DNA of 64,000 bases, from the NCBI GenBank assembly GCA_963831385.1, contig CAWHPW010000010.1, positions 62,001 through 126,000 of the forward strand, read 5' to 3'. The position numbers and the translations under genes were made by a program. Each line of letters opens with the position of its first letter. Within the stretch, counting starts at the first letter, position 1. Below are positions 18,623-26,928 of this stretch, one piece after another. The notes beneath the pieces were generated by a model. That model was given only the letters and a program-made list of their open reading frames with translations, ran no database searches and was not told the origin of the DNA. This DNA is from JACVRX01 sp963831385 (GTDB lineage Bacteria > Actinomycetota > Actinomycetes > Jiangellales > Jiangellaceae).

Positions 18623-21214
18623 GTGCGAGCCATCCGACGACTCACCGTCCGAACCGTGCTCCCCGAGGCATTGGCGCCTCTGGGCGAGCTGGTGGACAAC
18701 CTCCGCTGGTCCTGGCATCCGCCCACCCAAGAGGTGTTCGCGGCCGTCGACCCGACCCTGTGGGAGACCGTCTGGCGCGATCCCGTCCGGCTGCTCGGTG
18801 AGGTGCCGCCGGAACGGTTGCAGGCGCTCGCCTCGGACCAGGCGTTCCTGAACAAGATCCGCAGTGCGCACCAGGACCTCCAGCGATACCTGACTGAAGA
18901 CCGCTGGTACCAGCACGCCGACGGCGATGCGCCTCGCGCGATTGCGTACTTCTCACCGGAGTTCGGCATCACCCATGTGCTGCCGCAATACTCCGGCGGG
19001 CTGGGCATCCTGGCGGGTGACCATCTGAAAGCGGCCAGCGATCTAGGCGTACCGATCGTCGGGGTCGGCCTGCTATATCGGCACGGTTACTTCGTGCAGT
19101 CGCTCTCGCGGGAGGGCTGGCAGCAAGAGCGGTACCCACTGGTCGACCCCAACAACCTGCCGCTGAACCCACTCCGCGACGCCGATGGGTCACCGGTTCG
19201 GGTGTACGTCAACCTGCCCGGTGACGAACGGTTGGCTGCCGCGGTCTGGGTCGCACAGGTCGGTCGCGTGCCGTTGCTGATGCTGGACTCGGACGTCGAG
19301 GAGAACGGCCCGGCCGAACGCGAGGTCACCGACCGCCTCTACGGCGGCGGGGGAGAGCATCGGCTTCAGCAGGAAATGCTTCTCGGCATCGGCGGAGTGC
19401 GCGCGTTGCGCATCTACAGCCGGGTGACCGGCACGCCGGCCCCCGAGGTCTTCCACACCAACGAGGGGCATGCCGGCTTTCTCGGCTTGGAACGGATCCG
19501 TGAGCTCATCGAAGAGCATGGGCTGAGCTTGGATTCCGCCCTGGAGGCAGCGAGGTCGGGCACGGTCTTCACGACGCATACACCGGTGCCTGCGGGTATC
19601 GACCGGTTTCCGCGCGACCTGATGCAGCAGTACTTCGGCGGCGACAACGCCTCGCCGGGCCTGCCGATCGAACGGATCCTCGCCCTGGGCGCAGAGGACT
19701 ATCCGGGCGGAGATCTCGAGGTCTTCAATATGGCAGTCATGGGCCTGCGGTTGGCCCAGCGTGCCAACGGGGTGAGCCGGTTACACGGCCAGGTCAGCCG
19801 GGAGATGTTCGCCGGGCTGTGGCCCGCCTTCGACCAGAACGAGATCCCGATCGCGTCGGTGACCAACGGCGTGCATGCGCCCACCTGGGTGGCTCCGGAG
19901 GTCATGCGGCTGGCCCGCCGTGCTGGCGGCACCGACTTGGTGGAGCGTGGGGAAGGGTGGGAGCAGGCCGTCGCGAAAGTGCGCGACGCCGACATCTGGT
20001 CCACCAAGCGGGTGTTGCGCGAGCGGCTGGTACAGGAAGCCCGTCGACGGTTGCGTGAGTCCGCTCGGCAACGAGGGGCGAGCGAGGCCGAGCTCGGCTG
20101 GATCGATGGTGTCCTGGACCCTGACGTGCTCACGATCGGGTTCGCCCGCCGGGTGCCGTCGTACAAGCGACTCACGTTGATGCTGCGTGACCGGGACCGC
20201 CTGCGGGCGATCTTGCTGCATCCGCAGCGGCCGGCCCAGATCGTCATCGCCGGCAAGGCCCACCCGGCCGATGACGGTGGTAAGCGGCTCATCCAGGAGA
20301 TGGTCCGTTTCACCGACGAGGCCGACGTCCGGCATCGGATCGTCTTCCTGCCCGACTATGACATCGCCTTGGCCCAGCCGCTGTATCCCGGCTGCGACGT
20401 GTGGCTGAACAACCCGCTGCGACCGTACGAGGCATGCGGTACATCGGGCATGAAGGCAGCACTGAACGGTGCGCTCAACCTGTCCATCCGCGACGGCTGG
20501 TGGGACGAGTGGTTCGGCCCCGAATTCGGCTGGGCGATCCCGTCGGCCGAAGGCGTCGATGACGCCGAGCACCGTGACGACCTCGAGGCCGCCGCTCTGT
20601 ACGACATCATCGAGCAGCAAGTGATACCGCGCTTCTACGACGTCGACGGTGGTGGCGTGCCCCGCAGGTGGCTGGAGATGCTCCGCCAGACGCTGACCTC
20701 GCTCGGCCCAAAGGTGCAGGCCACCCGGATGATCCGCGACTACGTCGAGCAGTTGTATCGGCCAGCGGCACTGTCGTGCCGTGCACTGAACGACGACTAC
20801 GACGGCGCCAAGGCGCTCGCCTCGTGGAAGGCGCGGGTACGAGAGGCGTGGTCAGGCGTCACGATCGAGCACGTGGAGAGTTCCTCCGGTGCCGACGCGT
20901 TCGAGATGGGGCAGTCTTTGCAGCTGCGGGCCTTCGTCTCGCTCGGCTCGCTTTCCCCCGACGACGTGGATGTCCAGGTCGTGCACGGGCGGGTGGACGA
21001 GTCCGACCAGTTGAGGGAGCCGCAGGTCAGCTCGCTGGAGGTAGCGGACAAGTATGAGAACGGCCGCTTCCGCTTCGACGGCGAGGTGAGTCTGCAGCGC
21101 ACCGGCCCGTTCGGCTACACCGTCCGGGTGGTGCCCCGCCACGACCGGTTGGCCGGTGCCACCGAGCTCGGCCTGGCGGTTCTCCCCGCGGACGCTCTTA
21201 CCCCTCTTGGCTGA
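18623..21214 (+). CDS. glgP: Alpha-glucan phosphorylase GlgP
   Basis: Releases glucose 1-phosphate from alpha-1,4-glucan. 863 aa from GTG 18623, beginning VRAIRRLTVRTVLPEAL; the upstream open frame to 18407 has no coding features. The N-terminal DUF3417 segment (LGELVDNLRWSWHPP) marks the actinobacterial phosphorylase subfamily. The PLP-binding lysine is in EACGTSGMKAALNG. It is the degradative partner of the GlgE route and opposes the glg operon. The TGA stop lies inside a long hairpin. Confidence 0.95.
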   Translation: MRAIRRLTVRTVLPEALAPLGELVDNLRWSWHPPTQEVFAAVDPTLWETVWRDPVRLLGEVPPERLQALASDQAFLNKIRSAHQDLQRYLTEDRWYQHADGDAPRAIAYFSPEFGITHVLPQYSGGLGILAGDHLKAASDLGVPIVGVGLLYRHGYFVQSLSREGWQQERYPLVDPNNLPLNPLRDADGSPVRVYVNLPGDERLAAAVWVAQVGRVPLLMLDSDVEENGPAEREVTDRLYGGGGEHRLQQEMLLGIGGVRALRIYSRVTGTPAPEVFHTNEGHAGFLGLERIRELIEEHGLSLDSALEAARSGTVFTTHTPVPAGIDRFPRDLMQQYFGGDNASPGLPIERILALGAEDYPGGDLEVFNMAVMGLRLAQRANGVSRLHGQVSREMFAGLWPAFDQNEIPIASVTNGVHAPTWVAPEVMRLARRAGGTDLVERGEGWEQAVAKVRDADIWSTKRVLRERLVQEARRRLRESARQRGASEAELGWIDGVLDPDVLTIGFARRVPSYKRLTLMLRDRDRLRAILLHPQRPAQIVIAGKAHPADDGGKRLIQEMVRFTDEADVRHRIVFLPDYDIALAQPLYPGCDVWLNNPLRPYEACGTSGMKAALNGALNLSIRDGWWDEWFGPEFGWAIPSAEGVDDAEHRDDLEAAALYDIIEQQVIPRFYDVDGGGVPRRWLEMLRQTLTSLGPKVQATRMIRDYVEQLYRPAALSCRALNDDYDGAKALASWKARVREAWSGVTIEHVESSSGADAFEMGQSLQLRAFVSLGSLSPDDVDVQVVHGRVDESDQLREPQVSSLEVADKYENGRFRFDGEVSLQRTGPFGYTVRVVPRHDRLAGATELGLAVLPADALTPLG

Positions 21215-21266
21215 TGCTTGACCGTTTACTGCTGCTCCAGCGACAGTCAAACGGTCAAGCATCAGC
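21210..21266. terminator. Long hairpin overlapping the glgP stop codon
   Basis: Arms at 21210-21231 and 21244-21266 pair over 22 bp with one bulged C (extra base in the right arm at 21248) and a 12-nt loop. The glgP TGA (21212-21214) is inside the left arm. No T-run follows, so it would stop convergent transcription or stabilise the 3' end rather than act as a standard intrinsic terminator. The arms are unusually long and nearly perfect. Confidence 0.6.
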
Positions 21267-21269
21267 GAG

Positions 21270-22068
21270 CTAGCGCAGTCCAGCCCGATACGCCTGCTCG
21301 ATCTCGAGCCGAACCTGTGCCGGCTCTGTGCGCAAGCGGAATGGCGATATCGGAATCACGCGCCAGCCCAGTGTGGCGTAGACGGCTCGGCGCTCCGCCA
21401 GGTCGCCACTCGGTCGGTTGATCGACATGCCGGCTGCATGACGTCTGCCATCGCCAGCCGCGCTGATGCCGTATCGGGTCGCGGTGTTCGGCGAAGTTCC
21501 TCCGTCAGCTCGGCGACGGTGCAATGCCGTCGCTGTACGGCCTCGCAGAACAGCGCTCGCGCCGACCGGAGTCGCTCGGCCGAAGGTGCTCCGATCGAGG
21601 CTCGGACCATCCCGCGTACGGCGTCCGACGAGTGCTCGTGCCGTCGGAGCCACCGGGATCTGGCCGGGGCGTGCGGTTGGTGCGAGTTCGTCGATCACGA
21701 CGTGCCACGGCGGAAGACAGTCGCGTGAGGCAGCGTTGTCCGTATCGATCCACCATGTTGTCGTTGGGAATCGGCTGGTCCGGCGCACTCGGACGAAGCC
21801 TGAATCACGCACTCTGCAGCTCTCATCCACGAGTACGTCGACGGTTCCGCATGCGGCTGGCCCGTAGCGCAGGCCGCGCATCTCACAGTTGGCTGGTCCG
21901 GTCACCGATGCTGCCTTCACCGGGTGGAGCGACTGCCGCGCGTAGCGTTGTCGAGATCGCGGAGGATCGCACGGTTTCGATGTTGCATGGGCCCACGAGG
22001 AGCGTCGTGAGCTCCGCACGCAGGGGCACAGTTAGTGATGCGGCCAGATGTGGATGCCGGAGGATCAA
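21270..22068 (-). pseudogene. Decayed DUF559/AbiEi-like actinobacterial protein
   Basis: Remnant read leftwards from TTG 22068 in alternating frames. LILRHPHLAASLTV... and RAAVAPPGEGSIGDRT occupy one frame. MRGLRYGPAACGTVDVLVDES and VRVRRTSRFPTTTW are in a second. Next comes DAVRGMVRASIGAPSAERLRSAR through VAELTEELRRTPR in a third, entered through an extra G near 21625-21629. The end is ERRAVYATLGWRVIPIS in the second frame again. These blocks recall the common actinobacterial family with an N-terminal AbiEi-like domain and C-terminal endonuclease-like DUF559 domain, here largely missing. Non-functional as it stands. Family assignment is from pattern memory. Confidence 0.5.
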
Positions 22069-22136
22069 GAATCCGAACTGTGGATAGCTTGCTCAGCGGT
22101 TTGGATGTCGTCGGCGCAACAGCAGATGCGCGAGCA

Positions 22137-24260
22137 TCACGAAGTGACGCGGAGTAACAGGCAGCTGCGCGCTGGGATCGTGACCGCGTCGCCGGCCTTA
22201 TGGCGCTCTTGCGGTGTTCGGACACCGGCGGTGTCGAGGGCAACGTCGTAGGTCTGCGCCCACTCGTCGTCGGGGAGGGTGACTTCGATCGAGTCTGCTC
22301 CTGAATGCAGCCAGAGCAGGAACGAGTCGCCGACGATCCGCTCGCCGTGCGGGCCGCGAGACCGGATGCCGTCACCGGAGAGAAACATCCCGAGGGTTCG
22401 CATGGACTCGTCGTGCCATTCGTTTTCGGTCATCTCCCGGCCGGACGGCGCAAACCAGGCCAGATCCTTGCGTTCGCCGTCGATGACCGGGCGGCCACCG
22501 AAGAACCGCCGCTGCCGGAAGACCGGGTGTTCGCGACGCAACCACAGCAGAGTGCGGGTCAAGGCGAGCAGGTCGGCGTATTCGTCACGCAGGGACCAGT
22601 CGAGCCAGGTCGTCTCGTTGTCCAGGCAGTAGGCATTGTTGTTGCCGCCTTGGGTGCGGCCCATCTCGTCGCCAGCGACGAGCATGGGTACACCGGTCGC
22701 GAGCAGCAGGGTGGTAAGTAGGTTGCGCAGCTGCCGGCGGCGAAGGACGAGTACGTCGGGCTCGGTCGTCTCGCCTTCCACGCCGTGATTCCACGACCGG
22801 TTGTTGTCGGTCCCGTCGCGGTTCCCTTCACCGTTGGCCTCGTTGTGCTTGTGGTTGTAGGAGACCAGGTCGCGCAGGGTGAACCCGTCGTGCGCGGTCA
22901 CGAAGTTGATCGACGCGTATGGCCGGCGTCCGTCGTCGCCGTAGAGATCGGACGAGCCGGACAGCCGGTACGCCAGGTCACGGACGCCTGCCACTTGGCC
23001 GCGCCAATGGTCGCGAACCGTGTCGCGAAACTTGTCGTTCCACTCGGTCCACAGGTGCGGGAACTCGCCGACCTGATAGCCGCCCGGCCCGATGTCCCAC
23101 GGCTCGGCGATCAGCTTGACCTCCCGCAGCACTGGGTCCTGTTCGATCACCGTCATGAACGAGCCGAGCATGTCGACGTCGTGCATCGAGCGAGCCAGGG
23201 CCGCAGCGAGGTCGAAGCGGAAACCGTCGACGTGCATCTCGGCGACCCAATACCGCAGCGAATCCATCACCAGCCGCAACACGTGCGGGTGGCTGACGTC
23301 GACGGTGTTTCCACACCCGGTGTAGTCGTAGTACTGCGACGGATCCGCAGCGTGCTGGCGGTAGTACGCCAGGTTGTCGATCCCGCGGAAGGACAGCGTC
23401 GGGCCGGTCGGGCCCTCCTCGGCGGTGTGGTTGTAGACCACGTCGAGAACCACTTCCAGCCCAGCCGCGTGCAGGGCCTTGACCATGGCCTTGAACTCGT
23501 CGACTTGTTCGCCGTGGGAGCCGGTGGCGGCATACCTGGCGTGTGGCGCGAAGAAGGCGACGGAGTTGTAGCCCCAGTAGTTCGCCCGACCGCGGTGCTG
23601 CACGTGCGTCTCGCTGACGAACTGATGGAGCGGCATCAGCTCGACAGTGGTGACCCCCAAGTCGAGCAGGTGCTGGATCGCCGCCGGATGGGCCAGCCCC
23701 GCGTAGGTGCCGCGTAGCTCCTCTGGGATATCCGGGTGGCGCATGGTGAAGCCGCGGACGTGCAACTCGTAGACGACGGTGTCCGACCATTGAACTCGCG
23801 GGCGGGAGTCTCCTGCCCAGTCGAAGCTGTCCCGCTCGACGACGACGGCCTTCGGCACGTACGCCGCGTTGTCCGCACCGAACTCGAAAAGCGCGGAGTC
23901 CAGGATCATGTCTCCTGTCACGGCCCGTGCGTACGGGTCGAGCAGCAGTTTGTCGTGGTCGAATCGCCATCCCTGGGCGGGATCCCACGGCCCGTGCACC
24001 CGTAATCCGTAGCGCTGACCGGGCCGCACGTCCGGGAGTCGGCCGTGCCAGATGTCGAAGGTTCGGTCCGCCAGTAGGAATCTGGTTTCGTCATCCGACT
24101 CGTCGAAGAGGCAGACCTCGACCCGCTCGGCTTGCGGCGCCCACAGCGCGACGTTTGTCGCCTCGCCGTCGAATGTCGCCCCCAGCGGTGCCCAGTCCCC
24201 GGGCCAGGACGGCTGCGGGTCGCGCACCCGGGCACGATCTTTGGCAGGTCGGCGCGGCAC
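22137..24260 (-). CDS. glgX: Glycogen debranching enzyme GlgX
   Basis: Isoamylase-type GH13_11 enzyme of 707 aa that cleaves alpha-1,6 branches left after GlgP action. CBM48 at the N-terminus, nucleophile in VDGFRFDLAAAL, acid/base in KLIAEPWDIGPGGYQ, and the diagnostic TAHDGFTLRDLVSYN plus HNEANGEGNRDGT stretch. GTG 24260 lies one base after the aldo/keto reductase stop, so the two are coupled; a longer frame to 24347 would overlap that gene. C-terminus ends in a beta domain near 22140. Confidence 0.94.
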   Translation of the reverse strand: MPRRPAKDRARVRDPQPSWPGDWAPLGATFDGEATNVALWAPQAERVEVCLFDESDDETRFLLADRTFDIWHGRLPDVRPGQRYGLRVHGPWDPAQGWRFDHDKLLLDPYARAVTGDMILDSALFEFGADNAAYVPKAVVVERDSFDWAGDSRPRVQWSDTVVYELHVRGFTMRHPDIPEELRGTYAGLAHPAAIQHLLDLGVTTVELMPLHQFVSETHVQHRGRANYWGYNSVAFFAPHARYAATGSHGEQVDEFKAMVKALHAAGLEVVLDVVYNHTAEEGPTGPTLSFRGIDNLAYYRQHAADPSQYYDYTGCGNTVDVSHPHVLRLVMDSLRYWVAEMHVDGFRFDLAAALARSMHDVDMLGSFMTVIEQDPVLREVKLIAEPWDIGPGGYQVGEFPHLWTEWNDKFRDTVRDHWRGQVAGVRDLAYRLSGSSDLYGDDGRRPYASINFVTAHDGFTLRDLVSYNHKHNEANGEGNRDGTDNNRSWNHGVEGETTEPDVLVLRRRQLRNLLTTLLLATGVPMLVAGDEMGRTQGGNNNAYCLDNETTWLDWSLRDEYADLLALTRTLLWLRREHPVFRQRRFFGGRPVIDGERKDLAWFAPSGREMTENEWHDESMRTLGMFLSGDGIRSRGPHGERIVGDSFLLWLHSGADSIEVTLPDDEWAQTYDVALDTAGVRTPQERHKAGDAVTIPARSCLLLRVTS

Positions 24261-24261
24261 G

Positions 24262-25134
24262 TCAGAACGGAATGTCGACGAACGGAGAGGAGTAATTCGG
24301 CTCGTCGCGCAATGCCGCCTCGGCAGTACCCGGCGGCAGCCCACCACGCTCCGCTTCGGCGCGGACCACCAACGACAGCAGGCGCACGTCAGAAGGCGTG
24401 GCGATTCCGGTGACCTCTGGTCTTGCCAACACCCACGCCACCGTGGCGGTGATCCGGCTCTGCTCGTCGAATGGCTCGTACCACGTGGTGTATGTGTGTT
24501 CTGCGCCGTCGGGCCAATTCCGTCGCGCGGCAGTCTTGATGATCATCAAGCCGACGTCCTGGCGCTGAACCTCCTCGACCAGAGCCTCGTAGTCGGCGAG
24601 GTAGGCACTGTCACGGGCCAGCACCGGGTTCAACGGTGTCAGGACGGTGGCGAACGGAAAGCGGTTGAGGGCCTCGCGGTGAGTTGCCGGCGCCTGGTCG
24701 CCATGCCCGGTGATTCCGATCGCACCGGCCAGCCCTTGCTCCTTCGCTCGGACCGCCGCATGGATGGCGCCGTCCTGGGCCATCGCGAGGTCGAGCTCTG
24801 CACGGTCACCGATGGCGTGCAGCTGGATGAGATCGACCCGGTCGGTCTGCAGGCGCTCCAGGGATGCGTTGATCTGCCGCCACGCTGCCTCCGCGGACCG
24901 TTCGCCGGTCTTGGTGGCGAGGAACACCCGGCCGCGAAGCCGCGACATGGCCGCGCCGAGACGCAGCTCCGCATCGCCGTAGCCGGCCGCCACGTCGAAG
25001 TGGTTGATGCCTGCCTTCAGCGCCTCGTCGATCGACCGATCTGCCACCTCCTGGCTGACGTCGGACAGCGCCGCGGCGCCGTAGATCAGCACGGAGCTCT
25101 GGTGCTCCAGCCGGCCGAGCCTGCGGTACTCCAT
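24262..25134 (-). CDS. Aldo/keto reductase family protein
   Basis: NAD(P)H-dependent oxidoreductase fold, 290 aa from ATG 25134 (MEYRRLGRLEHQSSVL). The catalytic set is visible: Asp-Tyr region FDVAAGYGDAELRLG, Lys in FLATKTGER, His in LIQLHAIGD. Substrate cannot be predicted. It is the first gene of a two-gene unit with glgX, which is unusual since glgX more often sits with treY/treZ. The start lies 6 nt after a TACGTT -10 hexamer. Confidence 0.88.
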   Translation of the reverse strand: MEYRRLGRLEHQSSVLIYGAAALSDVSQEVADRSIDEALKAGINHFDVAAGYGDAELRLGAAMSRLRGRVFLATKTGERSAEAAWRQINASLERLQTDRVDLIQLHAIGDRAELDLAMAQDGAIHAAVRAKEQGLAGAIGITGHGDQAPATHREALNRFPFATVLTPLNPVLARDSAYLADYEALVEEVQRQDVGLMIIKTAARRNWPDGAEHTYTTWYEPFDEQSRITATVAWVLARPEVTGIATPSDVRLLSLVVRAEAERGGLPPGTAEAALRDEPNYSSPFVDIPF

Positions 25135-25140
25135 ACCGGA

Positions 25141-25146
25141 AACGTA
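25141..25146 (-). promoter_or_regulatory. -10 element for leaderless aldo/keto reductase-glgX transcript
   Basis: TACGTT on the minus strand with a 6-nt spacer to ATG 25134. It fixes the shorter start over an in-frame extension to 25245. Confidence 0.45.
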
Positions 25147-25205
25147 CCTGGCTCGGGTGACATCCACCTGAGAACCGTTCGGGCAGCCCACGTAGCGGCG
25201 AGGCA

Positions 25206-25306
25206 CGATGAGAAGTTGTCGGAGGCCAGTACACACTCTCGGCACGCGATCTCACGCTCACCACGTTCCCGAGCTTCGTTCTTCAGCCTCCCACAACTTC
25301 TCATCG
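25206..25306. repeat. Long inverted repeat between aldo/keto reductase and PadR gene
   Basis: Two 21-nt arms (25206-25226 and 25286-25306) are inverted copies with a single mismatch, separated by 59 nt. The whole element sits in the 270-nt divergent intergenic region. Short open frames run through it on both strands because of the symmetry, but none looks like a gene. Function unknown; it could be a small palindromic mobile remnant or an RNA structure. Confidence 0.6.
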
Positions 25307-25359
25307 CGCCCCGCCGCCAAGCTCACCGTGGTTTCTTGGTGCGTACTTCATACCCAGCA

Positions 25360-25403
25360 TAGTTGACACTGACTAGACGAGAATGAATAGTTATTGCCAA
25401 CTA
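25360..25403 (+). promoter_or_regulatory. Sigma-70-type promoter and putative PadR operator
   Basis: A consensus -35 TTGACA (25363-25368) is followed at 17-19 nt by AATAGTTA (25386-25393) as -10. Inverted TAGTTG (25360-25365) and CAACTA (25398-25403) flank the promoter. PadR regulators commonly repress their own gene, so this is a reasonable autoregulatory site. The region is AT-rich compared with its surroundings. Confidence 0.5.
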
Positions 25404-25404
25404 G

Positions 25405-25845
25405 ATGGGAGTGATCGTGCAGCAGCGGAAGGTCGGGAACCTGCTGGGGCTGGCGGTGCTGTCGTATCTGACCCAACGGCCGATGCACCCGTACGAGCTC
25501 AGCCGGACGCTGCGTGACAACGGTGATGCGCGGAGCGTCAGGTTCAACCACGGCTCGCTGTACATGGTCGTGCAGCAGCTGGCCAACGCCAGCTTCATCG
25601 AAGAGGTCGAGAGCAACCGGGTCGGGCGGCGTCCCGAACGCACCGTCTACGGACTCACCGATCTTGGAAGGAACGAGCTACGGGACTGGCTTCGTGACTT
25701 GGTCGGCGAACCCCAACACGAGTACCCCCAGTTCGTCGCCGCTCTGTCATTGATCGGGGCATTGCCTCCGGACGAGGTCGTCGAGCTCCTGCGGAGTGCG
25801 ACTGATGGGCCTAGCGGACCGAGCGCACCGAGGCCCAAGGCGTGA
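25405..25845 (+). CDS. PadR-family regulator, N-terminal part (frameshifted gene)
   Basis: The winged-helix domain is intact: LLGLAVLSYLTQRPMHPYELSRTLRDNG, NHGSLYMVVQQLANASFIEE and RRPERTVYGLTDLGRNELRDWL. After EVVELLRSATDG the frame drifts into GPSGPSAPRPKA and stops at 25845. The expected continuation (RTEAQGVIDRALADGV) is present one frame back. A -1 shift somewhere in about 25815-25830 would restore a single protein of about 205 aa. ATG 25405 is the only good start. Either the gene is broken, the sequence has lost one base, or the two halves are made separately. Confidence 0.75.
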   Translation: MGVIVQQRKVGNLLGLAVLSYLTQRPMHPYELSRTLRDNGDARSVRFNHGSLYMVVQQLANASFIEEVESNRVGRRPERTVYGLTDLGRNELRDWLRDLVGEPQHEYPQFVAALSLIGALPPDEVVELLRSATDGPSGPSAPRPKA

Positions 25846-26024
25846 TCGACCGGGCGCTCGCCGATGGCGTGCACCCGCTGTTCCTGGTCGAGGAGGACTA
25901 CCGCCTCGCCCTGGTAAACGCCGATACCTCGTTCACCAGACAGTTCATCGAACGCATCGAGAACCCCGACACCGGCTGGCGCCAGGAATGGGCCGAGTTC
26001 CACCGGAGCAACGATGACAACTGA
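25842..26024 (+). CDS. PadR-family regulator, C-terminal dimerisation part
   Basis: Sixty residues: VIDRALADGVHPLFLVEEDYRLALVN... through the end TGWRQEWAEFHRSNDDN match the C-terminal helices of PadR proteins. GTG 25842 overlaps the stop of the N-terminal part as GTGA, so re-initiation could in principle yield a separate peptide. The stop at 26024 overlaps the start of the following hydrolase by 11 nt, as expected for the intact ancestral gene. More likely the second half of a frameshifted gene than an independent one. Confidence 0.55.
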   Translation: MIDRALADGVHPLFLVEEDYRLALVNADTSFTRQFIERIENPDTGWRQEWAEFHRSNDDN

Positions 26025-26874
26025 CACTCTGCGCGTGGTGACACCCGCCGACGGCACCACGATCGGCTACCGGCAGCTCGGCGAAGGCCCGGGCGTGATC
26101 CTTCTGCACGGCGCGATGTCGTCGTCCTACAACCATGTCCAGCTCGCCAAGGCACTGGCGGACACTTTCACCGTCTACCTTCCCGACCGCCGTGGTCGTG
26201 GCGTGAGCGGCCCGTATCGCCCCGACCACGGCGTTCAGACCGACGTCGAGGACTTGGCCGCGGTGCTCGCCGCGACAGGGACGCACAACGTCTTCGGCTG
26301 CAGCTCGGGAGCGATCGTCACGCTGGAAGCCGCGCTCACCCTGCCGACCATTCACCGAGCAGCGATCTTCGAACCGCCGCTTTTCGAGGACGACCAGGTG
26401 CCGACCACAGTGTTGAGGCGCCTCGACCAGGAGTTGGCCGGGGGTGACATCGCCGCAGCGCTCGTGACCGGCATGAAAGGGGCGCAGATGGGGCCGCCGG
26501 TATTCAACGTCATGCCGCGCCGGCTACTCGAGCTGCTGACGAGGATGGCGATGGCACAGGAGGACAAGCGTGGTACCGACGGTTACGTGCCAATGCGGGC
26601 GCTTGCTCCCACGTTGCATCACGAATTCCAGCTCGTCGCCGATACGAGCGGGTCACTCGAGCGATTTCGGGCCATTGCAGCGGAGGTGATGTTGCTCGGC
26701 GGCAGCAAGAGCCCGGCGTACCTCAAACGCGCCCTCGACATGCTGGAGCGGGTTGTGCCAGACGCGAAACGGGTCGAGCTCTCCGGAGTCGGCCATGCCG
26801 CTGCGTGGAACTCCGATCGAGGTGGCCAGCCGGAACAGGTGGGCCGGGAGCTCGGCCAGTTCTTCGCTGCATAG
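26014..26874 (+). CDS. Alpha/beta-fold hydrolase
   Basis: Hydrolase of 286 aa. Oxyanion region VILLHGAMSSSYN, nucleophile elbow G95-C-S97-S-G99 (Ser97), and a likely catalytic His in GVGHAAAWNS near the C-terminus. Substrate unknown. It overlaps the PadR gene, so the PadR protein is its probable regulator; such PadR-hydrolase pairs often handle aromatic or lipid-like compounds, but that is only analogy. Confidence 0.88.
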   Translation: MTTDTLRVVTPADGTTIGYRQLGEGPGVILLHGAMSSSYNHVQLAKALADTFTVYLPDRRGRGVSGPYRPDHGVQTDVEDLAAVLAATGTHNVFGCSSGAIVTLEAALTLPTIHRAAIFEPPLFEDDQVPTTVLRRLDQELAGGDIAAALVTGMKGAQMGPPVFNVMPRRLLELLTRMAMAQEDKRGTDGYVPMRALAPTLHHEFQLVADTSGSLERFRAIAAEVMLLGGSKSPAYLKRALDMLERVVPDAKRVELSGVGHAAAWNSDRGGQPEQVGRELGQFFAA

Positions 26875-26915
26875 GGCCTAGCGAAACGGAATGTCGAGCC
26901 GGTGGCCGACGGGTT

Positions 26916-26921
26916 TAGGCT
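26916..26921 (+). promoter_or_regulatory. -10 element for leaderless enoyl-CoA hydratase gene
   Basis: TAGGCT within GTTTAGGCT, 7-nt spacer to GTG 26929. The same GTTTAGGCT string precedes etfB 800 nt downstream. Confidence 0.55.
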
Positions 26922-26928
26922 CCGAGCT

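Noticed and set aside
25086..25304. Short open frame running through the inverted repeat before the PadR gene
   Set aside because: It exists because the repeat arms are complementary. It has no ribosome-binding site, and its codon use differs from neighbours.
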